A DNA stretch of 64,000 nucleotides, from positions 177,931,678 to 177,995,677 of the forward strand of contig CM066728.1 in the NCBI GenBank assembly GCA_033961575.1. Direction: 5' to 3'. Below the pieces are notes generated by a model that worked only from the letters and a program-made list of their open reading frames with translations, ran no database searches and was not told the DNA's origin. This document shows, piece by piece, positions 11,176 through 23,322 of this stretch (position 1 is its first letter; every line of letters begins with the position of its first letter). This DNA is from Aselliscus stoliczkanus. Lineage: Eukaryota > Chordata > Mammalia > Chiroptera > Hipposideridae. The position numbers and the translations under genes were made by a program.

Positions 11176-11258
11176 TTGGGTTGTCAGAAAAGTCATGATG
11201 CATTTTTTTTCTATGTTTTTCATTACAAAAATGCGTCATGCCTTTTCTGACAACCCAA
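11176..11258. mobile_element. Mariner palindromic MITE, family 1, copy 3
   Basis: ttgggttgtcagaaaagtca paired with gccttttctgacaacccaa; 83 bp; TA on the right, tg on the left. Inserted in the ancient antisense L1. Confidence 0.85.
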
Positions 11259-13484
11259 TATTTTGTCTGACTTCTTTCAGTCAGCATAATTATTTTGAGA
11301 TTCATCCATGTTTATGTATGAATAATTCATTCCTTTATATTGCCAAGTATTATTCTGTTGTATGGATATATTACAGTTTGTTTACCATCTGTACTTGTTG
11401 ATAGATATTTGGGTTGCTTCCAGTTTGAGGGTATTACAAATAAAGCTGCTATGAATATTCATCTATAAGTTTTACTGTGTATATATACTTTCTTTTCTCT
11501 TGGGTAAGTCAAGGAGTGGAATAGCTGGATCATGTAGTAAACCTATGCGTAGGTTTTTAGTAAACTCCTACACAATTTTACAAAGCGGTTGTTCCATTTT
11601 ACATCCCAGCAGCAGTATATGAGAGATTTTGTTGTTCCACATCTTCACCAACACTTGGTATGGGAGGCTTTTTAATTTTAGCCCCATTTATAAGTATGCG
11701 TTGTATTTAGTTGTGGTTTTAATTTGTATTTCCCTAATGACTAATGATGCTGAGCATCTTTTTATGTGCTTATTTGCCATTCCTGAATTTTCTTTGATGA
11801 TGAGTGTGTTCAAATCTCCTGTCCCATTTCTTCATTGGGTGGATTGTTTTCTTATGATTGAGTTTTGGGTATAGTTGATATATTATAGATACAAGTCCTT
11901 TATCAGATATATGGTTTGTAAATATTTTCTTACAGGCTATGGCTTGACTTTTAATTCTCCTATAGCTGTCTTTGAAGCAGCAGAAGATTTTAATTTTGGT
12001 GAAGATCTAATTCATCAATTTTTTCTTTTAAGCTGTATGCTTTTGGTTCATTTTCTAAAACATTTTTGCCTAATCCAACATTACAAAGGTTTTGTCCTGT
12101 GTTTGCTTTTATAAGTTTTATAGTTTTAGGTGTTAGAATTAGATCTATGATCAGTTTGAATTAATTTTTGTATATGGTGGTATGCATGGATTGAAGTTTT
12201 TTGTTTGTTTTTGTATATGAATATCCAATTGCTCAAGCATCATTGGTTGAAAACTATTCTTTCTTCACTGAATTCTCTCTTTATTTCTGTATAAAAAAAT
12301 TGTTATCCTGTATATCTAGATTAATTTCTGGACTTTCTGTTGTGTTCATTGATCTCATTGTCTGTCTTATGCCAATACTCCACTACCTTGATTATTGTAG
12401 CTTTATAATTAAAACTTAGTGTTAGTGTTAACCCTCTAACCTTGTTCTTATTTTTCTAAGTTGTTTTGAGTATCTCTATCTTACATATTTCCTTGTAGAT
12501 TTTAGAATCTGTTTGTAACTTTTACACGTACACAAAAGTCTGTTAGCATTTTGATTGGGATTATTTCTAATCTAAACATCAATTTGGAGAGAGAGAGATC
12601 TTAACATTATTGAATCCTCTGACCCATGAACAAGGTATATCTCAGTTTATTTAGGTTATTTAGAATTTCTCTCATCAGTGTTACAGTTTTCAGTGTACAG
12701 GTATTGCATCTTTTGTCAGAATTATCTGTAGATGTTTTATAATTTTGATGCTACTTAAAATGATATTTTTCATTTTGGTTTCTGATTGTTCATTGTTAAT
12801 TTATAGAAATGCAATTGATTTTTATATATCGACCTTTTATCCTACAGCCTTGCTAAACTTGGTTATTAGTTGTATTAGCTTTTTGTGTAGAGTACATTGA
12901 ATTTTCTACACAGACAATTATGTCATCTGTTTTCTTCCTTAATCAGGATTCCTTTCACTTATCTTTCTGGTTTTATAATATAATAATAAATCCTTCATTG
13001 GCTGGAAGTCCATTACAGTGTTGAATATAAATGTGTTAGCACAAACACCCTTGTGAATGTTCTTCCTTTGTTCCTGATCACAAGGGGAAAGCATTCAGCC
13101 TTTTACCCCTAAATATGATCTTACTTGTACATGTCCTTTTAAATATGAAGAGCATTCTTTTATATTCCTAGGTTACTGAGAGTTTTTGTCAGGAGTATAT
13201 GTTGGATTTTGTCAAATAACTTTTTCTGCATCTATTGAGATGATTATATCATCTTCCCTTTTCAGTTTCTTAATATGGTGATTGCTTATTTTCAGTGTTA
13301 ACCTAACCCTATATTCCTGGAATAAACTTCACTTATTATTCCTTTATAATTTGTATAATCTGTAATGATATCACCTCTTTTATTCCTAATATGGGTAATT
13401 TGTATCACCTCTCTTTTTTTTTCCTAATAAGCTTGCCTAGAAGTTTATCAATTTTATTGATCTTCTCAAATAACCTAATTTTTT

Positions 13485-13735
13485 AAAATTAACATTTATT
13501 GGGGTGACAATGGTTAGTCAAGTTACACATGTTTCAAGTGTACAATTCTGTAATGCATCATCTATATATCACATTGTGTGTTCACCACCCAGAGTCAGTT
13601 CTCCTTCCATCAGCATATATTTGACTCCCTTTACCCTCATCTACTACCCCCCATCCCCCTTACCCTCTGGTAACCACTGACTATTGTCTGTGTCTGTTTT
13701 TCTTTGTTTGTCTTGTTCCTTTGTTATTATTTTTG
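13485..13735 (-). mobile_element. Younger LINE-1 3' UTR fragment nested in the older L1
   Basis: 'acatttattggggtgacaat...tacacatgtttcaagtgtac...accacccagagtcag...ccttaccctctggtaacc' is an antisense L1 3' UTR. The outer L1 text (caaataacctaattttt ... gatttcattgatatcg) is continuous on either side. Edges approximate. Confidence 0.65.
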
Positions 13736-13794
13736 ATTTCATTGATATCGTTATGTTTCTGCTTTTCACTTCATTAATTTTTGCTTTGAATTTT

Positions 13795-14247
13795 TTTTTT
13801 AAAGATTTTATTGGGGAGTTGGGGGAGAGGAACAGTGTTCGGGAATCGGGGGAGGGGAACAGCTAAGTTGCTGTCCTTTTGTTCGTCAGTCTAGATGTGG
13901 AGGAATTTGCTTCACTGGCCCATGTTGGTATCATCATTGCGCTCTTCCCGGCTGAGGCAGTTGCTCACCGGCCACTGGACAGCCGCTCATAACGGCTCAC
14001 AACAGCTCACGAAAGCTCACGAAAGCGCACGCCAGCTGCCGGCCAGCCCCACTTCAGCCTACATTGTTACCGTTGCCATTGCCAGTGACTCACGGCAGCC
14101 CAGCTCCAGGTGGAGCTGTTGTTCACCATCTTAGCTGTAGAGGCCGCAGTGTCACTGGCCCATGTGGGAACTGAACTGGCGGCCCTGCTGTTCAGAGCTC
14201 GCACTCCCAAGCCCGCTTTCAACCAACTGAGCCACTTGGACTGCCGT
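13795..14247 (-). mobile_element. Long tRNA-derived SINE (453 bp), antisense, bat-type
   Basis: Flanked by a 12-bp direct repeat gctttgaatttt at 13783-13794 and 14248-14259. On the minus strand it starts with a tRNA-like head (ggctcagttggttgaaagcg, box-B-like ccagttcagttccc), continues with 'cacatgggccagtgacactg', then a GC-rich body with short internal repeats (agctcacgaa units at 14003-14025), and ends in aataaaatcttt plus A tail. I link the head and 'catgggccagtg' motif to bat SINEs. Confidence 0.8.
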
Positions 14248-15424
14248 GCTTTGAATTTTATTATTTTCTATCTTCTGCTTATTTTGGTTTAATTTGCTTC
14301 TGATTTCTTAAGGTAGAAGCCAAAGTGATTTATTTGAGACATTTTTTCTTTTCTAACATAGCTATTTAGTGCTATGTATTTCTCTTTAAATACTGCTTTA
14401 GTGCCATCCTGCTAATTTTGATATGTAATTCATCAAGTCTACCTTCAGGTGATAATTACTAGTTGCAGATATAGTATGAAAACTGTATAGTAGTATGCTT
14501 CCATTTCTCCCCATATTGACGTTTGACCTTTGTGTTCTTGTTGTAAATTTTACTTTTGGCTATGTTATAAACCTGCTTTGTTTGAGCAGTCAGTTATCTT
14601 TTAAATAGATTTTAATAGTAAGAAAAAAATCTCATGTAGCATTTAATCATGTAGCATTTTCTGTGCTCTTTATTGTTTTTGTGTGCATGTGTAGATCCAT
14701 ATTTTCAAGTGGTATCATTTTTTTTTCCCTGAAGAACATCCTTTGACAGCTTTTCTAGTGTGGTCCTTGTGGTAATTAATTATTTTCAGCTTTTGTATGT
14801 CTGAAAGCATCTTTATATTGCCTTTGTTTTTGAAAGGTTTTAGCCTAGATATAGAATTTTTGATTGACAATATTAGTGCTTTAGGGATATTGCTCCACAG
14901 TCTCCCTGTTTTGTATTGTTTATGCTATGAACCAGAATTTTAATCCTCTCTATGTGGCTTGTCCTTTTTCCTTTGGCATGCTTTGAAGACTTTTTCCTTT
15001 ATCACTGGTTTTGAGAAATTTGGTTGTGATTTGCTTTGGTGCAATTTTCTTCATATTTCTTGTGTTCAGAGTTCATCAAGCTACTTGTATTTATGGCTTT
15101 ACAATTTTTCTCCAAGTTTGGAAAGTTTTTAATGATTTTTCATTTTTTTTTTCTGCTCTGTCTACCAACTGTCCTCCCCTTTTCAAACTTCAATTATCCT
15201 TATATTAGCTCATTTGAAGTTGTCATCCAGCTCACTGATGTTCATTTATTTTTAATTCATTTTTCTTTGCATTTGATTTTTGGATAGCTTCTATTGCTAT
15301 ATTTTCTATTGCAATAATCTTTTTCCCTGTAATATTTTGTGTTGTTAATGCCATCCAGTATATTTTTCATCTCAGACATAGCAGTTTTCATCTCTAGGAG
15401 TTGGATTTTCATCTTTTGTATATA

Positions 15425-15844
15425 CAGTTGACCTTTGAACAATGCATAGGTTAGGGGTGCTGATACCCGTGCAGTAAATAATCTGCATTATAACTTTTGA
15501 CTCCCCAAAATCTTAACTACAATCATCTCTCGGTATCTACGGGAGATTCAATCCAGGACTCTGCAAGGATACCAACATCCATGGATGCTCAAGTCCTTTA
15601 TATATTGGGTTGTCGGAAAAGTCATGATGTATTTTTTCTGTTTTTCATTGCAAAAATTCGTCATGACTTTTCCGACAACCCAATAAAATGGTCTAGAACA
15701 AGGCATACAGTCAGCCCTGCACATCCCTGGTTGGTTGAATTGCAGATTGTATAACCCGGGGATTTCTGTATATTTATTGAAGAAAAAAATCCATTTAAAA
15801 GTTAATCCACACAGTTCAAACCCATGTTGTTCAAGGGCGAACTG
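15425..15844 (-). mobile_element. Tigger/MER2-like element, copy 2, carrying a nested MITE
   Basis: TA-flanked (15423-15424, 15845-15846). Starts cagttgacctttgaacaatg and ends cccatgttgttcaagggcga. Opposite orientation to copy 1. Without the internal mariner MITE it is about 335 bp, matching copies 1 and 3. Confidence 0.8.
15605..15683. mobile_element. Mariner palindromic MITE, family 1, copy 4, nested
   Basis: Ends ttgggttgtcggaaaagtca and its exact complement tgacttttccgacaacccaa, TA at 15603-15604 and 15684-15685; 79 bp. Best-preserved copy. Sits inside the Tigger-like element. Confidence 0.9.
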
Positions 15845-15874
15845 TATGGAATACAATTAAATGGAATACAATTA

Positions 15875-16294
15875 CAGACTGTCTTTGACTTAGGATGGCT
15901 CAACTTATGTTTGTTTTTTTTTTTAATTTTACAACGGTGCAAAAGTGATAAGCATTCAGTAGGAACCGTGCTTCGAATTTTGAATTGTGATGTTTTCCAG
16001 GGCGAGTGATGGTGCGGTACATTCACTCTCATGATGCTGGGCAGTAGCAGTGAGCCGCGGCTCCCAGGCAGGCAGACGGTCACTTGGTCATGAGGGTAAA
16101 TAGCCGATACTCTGCAGCGCACTGTGTTGCCAGCGTTTGGGGATATTGTGTCCTGAGCACATTTAAGGTAGGCTAGGCTGAGCTCTGATGTAGTAGTTTA
16201 GGTGCATTAAATGCTATTTTTAATTTATAATGTTTTCAACTCCTGATGGGTTTATCGGGACACATCCCCATCATAGGTCAAGAAACATTCTGTG
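15875..16294. mobile_element. Tigger-type DNA transposon, about 420 bp
   Basis: TA-flanked. Left end cagactgtctttgacttagg; right end ataggtcaagaaacattctg, complementary with mismatches. Interior has 'ggtgcaaaagtgataagcat' and 'gatgctgggcagtagcagtg', which I recall from a common mammalian Tigger-related element. 28 bp from the previous element. Confidence 0.7.
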
Positions 16295-17179
16295 TAATTG
16301 TTTCAGTGCCCTTGTAACTAATTCTATCATCTGTGTCAGTTCAGGGCTGGATTTAATTGGTTGATTTTTTTTCCCATTATGATTTTTTTTTTTGCATTTC
16401 TACATGTTTGTTAATATTTGCTTATGTGATATTGTGATTTTTTTTTCTTTCTTGGTTATTTTTATACTTCTATAAAAATTCTTGAACTTAGCTCTGGGAT
16501 ACAGCTAAATTACTGGGAAACAGTTTTATCCTTTTGGATCTTGCTTTTAAATTTTCTCTGCGGGGACCAGAGCAGTGTTCAGTATATAGCTAGACCACCT
16601 GACTTCACACACCTGAGGCACAGCCTGTCTGAGTTCTCTACTCAATGCTGGGCCAGTTCCAGTTTCCCAGTGTGTCTGGTGGGCATAGGCACGCTTCCTG
16701 GTTGCATGAGTGCTGGGTGCGGTACTGTCTAATGCTGGATGGTTCTTTCAACAGTCTTGGGTAGTTCCTTCACTTGTTCACGGTGATCAGTATCCCACTA
16801 GTCAAGTGGACCCACCCCAGACCTGTTCCTCAGCTCTCTCTGTGTGCGATTAGCTCTCCCCACTCTGGTATCCTGGCTTACAAGTTCTAGTTGCCTGGCT
16901 CCCCTCAGACTCAGATTCCCTCCTTGCCCTGTGCCTGGACAACCTCTCCAAGCAGTCAGTTGGAACAGTGATAGGGCTCATCTCATTTGTCTCCTGCCAG
17001 TCAGGAATCCCTGTCTTTCATTTACTGATGCCCAGCCTTGAAAGCAGTTGTTTCTTACACACGCACACACATGCACGCTCACATGCATACATACATATCG
17101 TATGGTTGGTTGGTTTCAGGAAGAAGGATAAATCAGTCCTTACTCCATCTTGCTGTGGAACTGAGGTCTAATGGGATGC

Positions 17180-18490
17180 TTTCTGAATTGTCAGAAGTGT
17201 TAGCTAAATGCTTTCAAAGGCATCCACTGTGGTCCAATGGGAATGGTGATATAAGGCTGAGAGTGTCACCCTTTTCTGCCGATCACCAGCTGTGTAAGTT
17301 GTCTCAAGGGACCGACTTATGGAGCCTTCAAGTTGGATGGAATTTAATAGGTTATGTGGTCAGTTCTCCAGCTGATGTATAAATCGCCTTCTGCACAGCC
17401 TCTCCTATACTTCTACATGTTGGACAACTCTCATTCTTAAAGAACACATCTCCTGATTTAGATGTTTCTCATGGTTAGAAACTTCTTTCTTATATGAGCT
17501 AAAATATGTCTCCCCCTACATCCCCATCTAAATTTGTCTAGTGAATTCAGTTTAATCCCCTTTCCACACAGTAGCCCCACTCCTGCTGCTCGCCTCCTTC
17601 CTTCCCAATCACCTCTCCACGAGGAACACCTCCTGATCTCTCTGAGCCTCAGTTGGCTCATCTCTAGAATGTGGTATTTGTTTAGAAAAAGGATTCCTGT
17701 GTCTGTGAGGGCCTTCATTAATGAGCGAGACACCCAACCAGATGCTAAGGATGCGGAAGGGACTGTGCTGTATCCGCCTCCCACAAACGCCCTGGGGAAG
17801 AGATGTCAAACCATGCAGCAGAGACACAAAAATGCCTATTAATAGAAGTGTGCCAAGTGTGCTGGCCCTTTACAGGATTTTAGAGAAGCTCAAATGAATT
17901 AAGGTATCTGAAGTATAGTTTATACATTAAAAAGGACTAAGAGTGAGTCTGGTATTATTATTAGCTGTAGTCAAAGGTGTAAGAACAACTGACCTGTCCC
18001 CATTATTTTTTTCTGAAGCCTGTGACGCTTCTGACCTTTTCTGTTTAAGGTTCTGTTTGAAGCCTCTGGGTTCCACATAATTAATGAGTTTCGATATGTG
18101 ATGGTGCCCACTGGATTGGGGGTGGGGTTGGGGGGAGGGTAGGAACATGCCACTGTGAGTTTTTTCGGCTGCAGATTAGTTGTTTGGGCTCAGCTCTTAC
18201 AAAGCACAACTTGTACTTGGTGAATTTTTGTGTGAATTCAGATCTTGTAAGCTAGGGGCACTGTAAATCTCTCCTGATGCCTTATTGTTGAACACTTTAA
18301 ACTCCAGATGGCAATGATAATCCTTCAGCATTTACCATATGGGGAAACAGAAACCAACTTTCTGAAGAAAGTAGGGGCAAAACTGACATGTCGTGATGTT
18401 GTAGCAGTGGGTCACACTGTGCCTCCCTCACAAGTGTCAGAACCTCTCATTACATTGCCAACAACATAAAAAATAAAATTAAGCGGAAGA
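17180..18490. other. Intronic stretch, nothing firm
   Basis: Possible MIR piece at about 17635-17680 (ctgagcctcagttggctcat). No exon recognised; open frames of about 100 codons at 17458-17842 overlap on both strands and look random. Confidence 0.45.
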
Positions 18491-18492
18491 AC

Positions 18493-18626
18493 TACCAAGG
18501 GTTGCCAAAAAAATGTACACACATTTAAGAAAGGAAAAACCTGGGTTAAAATTGTAATACTCAATATATACCGATAACAAAAGATGAATACAGCCATATG
18601 TATACATTTTTTTGGCAACCCTGGTA
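18493..18626. mobile_element. Mariner-derived MITE, family 2, copy 2
   Basis: TA at both edges. Ends ccaagggttgccaaaaaaat and the complement atttttttggcaaccctgg. Interior shares attgtaatactcaatata and gataacaaaagatga with 4258-4400. Confidence 0.85.
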
Positions 18627-18671
18627 TACCTACGTGGCAGGTAACTGAGGTAGGGATTATGAGGACACACA

Positions 18672-18850
18672 ATGTAGCAGCATTTCTTACACTTGGGGAG
18701 TGTGTTAAAAATGCAGGTTTTCAGACCCCCACCTCCAAATATTCTGATTTAGCTCTTCGGTGGATGTGGGGGTGCAGAGGTGGGGAAGCTACAGTGTACT
18801 TGAAGTTAGGTTCTGGGTGATTCTAGCACAAGTGCTTTGAGAAACATTGG
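18672..18850. mobile_element. hAT-Charlie remnant (MER5A-like)
   Basis: Pattern 'gttaaaaatgcaggttttcagaccccca', 'attctgatttagct', 'gggtgattctagcacaag', 'ctttgagaaacattgg' fits MER5A-type elements. Diverged. Confidence 0.55.
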
Positions 18851-19487
18851 TGGGGGAGTGAGCCTGTGATATGAAGGCAAGAAACCTTGCCTGACCTCTG
18901 ACCCTGTGTTTGTTCTTGCCTCCACCAACTCCTGAAGGTCTGCTTTTTGTCAAAGATTTATATCATGAGGAGTCAAAAAGATGAAGTATTGTCTGTTCTG
19001 AAAGAATCTTCTGACTAGCCTTAAGACACCTGTATAATCTGGATAATACAATCTACCTATTCTTCAGGAGTGTTGGGAAAACGAATTTAAAATCAAGTGC
19101 CTTCCCACTGTGTTTGTTCCTTTATGCTGTCTTAGCATTAAATGTGCTGAATGCTACTTATTTTTTAAGCCGCTAAGCTAACTAAATAAGATTCTAAACT
19201 CTAAAACTTACAGCATTGTATATATGAATTAACTATTTCTAGACTGTAGGAGAAATTTCCAGGCCTATTTCCAACCAAAGTTTTCATGATCTGGCAAATT
19301 ATAATATGAGGAAAGAACAAGATCTACCTGGAATCTAAAATTAAGCCTTTGTAGTCACATACATGTCTTTCTGAGTGCATTTGACAGTTTTAATGCCTTG
19401 TGCTTATCAATATTTAAAAAGCATAGTACTGTGTGAAGAATCCTTTTTATACTTCCTATTCTACCTGCATATAATAAACTGTAAACC
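18851..19487. other. Intronic stretch, nothing recognised
   Basis: No repeat family or exon recognised. Confidence 0.5.
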
Positions 19488-19498
19488 ATATATATATA

Positions 19499-19549
<51 letters not shown>
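19488..19549. repeat. (TA)n microsatellite with short TG interruption
   Basis: About 60 bp of TA dinucleotides, broken by tgtgtgtg at 19500-19507, directly abutting the T-rich tail of an antisense SINE. Confidence 0.95.
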
Positions 19550-19565
<16 letters not shown>

Positions 19566-19658
19566 GAGGGCAGTGTCACTGGCCCTCATATGTGAGACCG
19601 AACCGGGGCCACTGGATTCCAAGGCCAGCGCTTAACCACCGCGCCACTCGGCCAGCCC
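19549..19658 (-). mobile_element. Short tRNA-derived SINE, antisense, copy 1
   Basis: T run (A tail on the minus strand), then the terminal hairpin from 19566, the box-B-like region (ccgaaccggggcc complement) and a tRNA-like head ending ccactcggccagccc at 19658. The TA microsatellite blurs the left target duplication. Confidence 0.85.
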
Positions 19659-19902
19659 AACCTTATATATTTTTGATAAGTAGGGTTTCTTTTTATTTTT
19701 GTTACTTATTTACAAAAACTTCCATATATATTTTTATATATTTACATACTTTTTATAAGTATATATGTGTATCCTATTTGTAAAGTTGCAGTTGTCCAAA
19801 ACAAACCAAATCATCATTGACAAATACATATGAATTTGTAGTTTATCAATAGAAGAAAAGATATTTTAATTTATTGTGCTTGATTCTAAAATAATCATTT
19901 TG
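19659..19902. other. Short AT-rich gap between SINE and L1
   Basis: No feature recognised. Confidence 0.5.
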
Positions 19903-19914
19903 GCAGCATCTATT

Positions 19915-22184
19915 TTTTTTTATTAGTTTCAGGTGTACGAAACAATGCAATAGTTACACTTTTCACCTCTTACAAAGTGACAACCCCCCTCCCCTAATCT
20001 ATTGCCCCTCTGATATCGTATATATCTATTCAATCCACCCCCCCATATACATATCTATTACAATTCCATTGACTCCATTCCCCAAACTATACTCCACGTC
20101 CCATGAATGAATATATATATGAATGACATACAATATCATTCAATGTCAGCTTCAGATGTACAGTGCAGTGGTCAGGCCTGTACGCCATCCATGAAGTGGT
20201 CTCCCTAACAAGACATGAGTCCTTTTGACTCCCTATAAAATATTTACAATATTATTAATTATATTCCCCAAGCTGTCTTTCCTATCCCTGTGGCAATATT
20301 GTAGTTACCAATTTATGTTGTCTAATCCTTTCCCCTCTTCCCTCATGCCCACCCCCATCCCATCTAGCAATTATTTCTGTTTGTTTACTTTGCTATTTTA
20401 TTCAGTTCTTTAGATTCTACATATGAGTGAGATCATATGGTATTTGTCTTTCTTTGACTGACGTATTTCACTTAGCATAATGTTCTCTAGGTCCATCCAT
20501 ATTATTGCAAATGGTAAGATTTCATTCTTTTTTATAGCTGAGTAATAGTTCATTGTGTAATGTACCACAGTTTCTTAATCCAGTCATCTACCGATGGACT
20601 GTTTCCAAGTCTTGGCTATTGTAAATAGCGCTGCAATAAACATAGGGTTCATATATTTTTTCAAATTACCACCTTGGATTTCTCTGGATAAATACCTAAG
20701 AGTGGAATTGCTAGGTCAGAAGGTAGTTCCATTTCCAATTTGTAGAGATACCTCCATACTGACTTCCATAATCGCTGCACCAATCTGCAATCCCACCAAC
20801 AGTGCACCAGGGTTCCCTTTTCCCCACAGCCCCACCAGCACTTGTAGTTTGTTGATTTATTGATGATAGCCATTCTGACCGGGGTGAGGTGGTATCTCAT
20901 TATGGTTTTTATTTGCATTTCCCTAATGATCAGTGAGGTTGAACATTTTTTCATATGCCTGTTGGCCATCCGTATGTCCTCTTTAAAGAAATGTCTCTTC
21001 ATATCCTCTGCCCATTTTTTAATTGAGTTGTTTGTTTTTTTGGTGTCGAGTTGCATGAGTGTTTATAAGTTTTAGATATTAACCCTATATCAGATATATC
21101 GTTGACAAATACCTTCTCCCATTCAGTAGGCTGTTTCTTTTTATTTTATTAATGGTTTCCTTTGCTGTGAAAAAACTTTTAAGTCTGATATAATCCCATA
21201 TGTTCATTTTTTTCTTTTATTTCCCTTGCCCGAGCGGATATATCAGTAAAAATATTACTCAGGGTAATGTCTTCAGATTTCCTCCCTGTATTTTCTTCTA
21301 GGAGTTTTATGGGTTCAGGTCTTACATTTAAGTCTTTAATCCATTTTGAATTTGTTCTCATATATGGCATAAGGAGGTGGTCCACTTTCATTTTTTTGTA
21401 TGTGTCAGTGCAATTTCCCCAGCACCATTTATTAAATTGACTGCCTTTATCCCTATGTAAATTATTGTTTCCATTGTCATAGATTAAATAATCGTATATG
21501 AATGGATTTATTTCTGGGCTCTCTATTCTATTCCATTGATATATATCTGTTTTTATGCCAGTACCATGCTGTTTTGATTACTATAGCCTTGTAATATGAT
21601 TTGATATCAGCGTGATACCACCAACTTTGTTCTTCTTTCTCAGGATTGCCATGGCTATTCAGGGTCTTTTATGGTTCCATATAAATTTTAGGATTATAGT
21701 TTCTATTTCTGTGAAAAATGCCCTTGGTAGTTTGATAGAAATTGCTTTGAACCTATATATTGCTTTAGGCGTATGACATTGTAACTATATTAATTCTTCC
21801 TATCCATGAGCATGGTATGTGTTTCCATTTATTTGTATCTTCTTTAATTTCTCTCTTCAGTGTCATAATTTTCTGAGTACGGGTCTTTTATTCCTTTGGT
21901 TAAATTTATTCCTAAGTAGTTTATAGTTCTTGAAGCACCGTAAATGGGACTGTTTTCTTAATTTCTCCTTCTGATATTTTGTTATTGGTGTATACAAATA
22001 CAACAGATTTCTCAATATTGATTTTGTATCCTGCTCCTTTACTGAATTCATTTATCAGTTCCAGTAGTTTTTTTGATAGAGTCTTTGGGGTTCTCTATAT
22101 ATAGTTTCATGTCATCTGCATATAATGACAATTTTACTTCCTCCTTACCAATTTGGATGCCTTTTATTTATTTTTTCTTGTCTA
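19915..22184 (-). mobile_element. 5'-truncated LINE-1, antisense, 2.27 kb, with target-site duplication
   Basis: Flanked by 12-bp direct repeats gcagcatctatt at 19903-19914 and 22185-22196. The 3' UTR occupies about 19915-20650 in antisense. ORF2 C terminus follows on the minus strand: an uninterrupted 131-codon frame at 20661-21056 has [33 protein letters not shown] and [13 protein letters not shown], typical of the L1 C-terminal region. Further frames at 21179-21391 and 21863-22051 carry upstream ORF2 sequence ([19 protein letters not shown]) but are interrupted. It is dead: truncated and frame-broken, with no ORF1 or promoter. Confidence 0.93.
20661..21056 (-). pseudogene. LINE-1 ORF2 C-terminal fragment
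   Basis: 131 codons open on the minus strand, within the truncated L1. Cysteine-rich C-terminal segment of ORF2p ([17 protein letters not shown]) is well preserved. Endonuclease and most of the reverse transcriptase are absent or broken, so no function is expected. Confidence 0.9.
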
Positions 22185-22966
22185 GCAGCATCTATTCTTA
22201 CAAAGGAATTAACTTGGTACCAAGATATGATGCAGCAAAGAGATTAACCTGAAGATGAATTAACTGCATGATCTTGTGCCTCCTTGTAGCAGGGAAAGGA
22301 CAAAAGAAACAAGAAATTGACTTTCTAGCATTCTTTTGATACTTCAGGTGAAATGACATATGAGGAAATGGGAGAAATAAAAGTAAAGGACTTAATACTC
22401 CATTTTCTAAATTTAACTTCACAAAAGCCCAGCAATGTTAGGGATTCAGGATGTACAGCTATCTTAACTGGTCGTTCTTAATTTATGAGCCATGGTGTCC
22501 ATTTGTATTGTGACCCCTTCATAGATGAGCCACCAAAATGTGATCAGTATACACAATTAATGTTTGCTACAATCATTGCTACATTGTCTTCTAGAAGAAA
22601 CAATTCCATGACACTGAATGGCAGTGTGTTGTTGAGCAGGGTACAGTTATGGCAAATGAGAGGTGGAAAGCTTAGTTGGAAGATGTAACAAAACAAAGTG
22701 TGTATCTCAGGCCACGTTGGCTACTCCTTTCTGAATCCTCCAACTCTTCTCTTTCTCACTAACTTGGGTTTTGCATGTCTGTCCTGCACCCAGAGATGAG
22801 CAGTTTGGTTAGACTGACTGCATGGCTTCTAGTTTTGGCTTTGGTTCCTATATACAGACCCACCCCACTCATTATCTGACTTAAGAAATCAACATTACAA
22901 TGGCTGTATCCAGTAGTTTCCAAGAAACTTGACCATTTCCTGATTTCCTTTGTGATTGAAAATGTT

Positions 22967-22988
22967 TATATATATATATATATATATA
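22967..22988. repeat. (TA)11 microsatellite
   Basis: Uninterrupted TA run. Confidence 0.95.
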
Positions 22989-23317
22989 AACAGACACAAG
23001 AAGAAAAATTTAAATAATCTATAATTCTGTCACTAGAGATAGTTTTGATATTTTGAGGACTCAGTCTTTTCTTCCAGTCTTTTTCTATGTGTAATCTTAA
23101 GGGTTAGGATCATATTGTTTTCAACCTGACTTGTTTTTATTTTACAACATCTAATTAATATCTTTCCCATTATAAACAGTGGCTGTGTGTTACATTAAAT
23201 AAAGCAACCAGTTGGTTGTTGGTTTCTTAGTTTCTTGGGAAAGTTTCTCTTAAATTGTCCAGTACCTTTCTAGCTGAAGTAAAGAAAAAAGAGTATTTTC
23301 ATGTGTGATCACACATA

Positions 23318-23322
<5 letters not shown>

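Larger units (their letters stand above)
10880..17170 (-). mobile_element. Ancient near-full-length LINE-1, antisense, with later insertions
   Basis: Read right to left it runs from a GC-richer 5' UTR (about 17170-16500), through the 5' region/ORF1 zone (about 15420-14450), ORF2 (about 14300-11500) and the 3' UTR (to about 10880). ORF2 landmarks on the minus strand lie at 11600-11800 and 12820-13060. The frame is riddled with stops. Insertions: mariner MITE 11176-11258, L1 3' end 13485-13735, SINE 13795-14247, Tigger-like 15425-15844 (itself hit by a mariner MITE), Tigger 15875-16294. The outer L1 text resumes across each insertion. Subfamily not assigned. Confidence 0.7.

Noticed and set aside
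15548..16122. Overlapping 102- and 106-codon minus-strand frames
   Set aside because: They run across the edges of the Tigger-like elements and the nested MITE and have no transposase motif.
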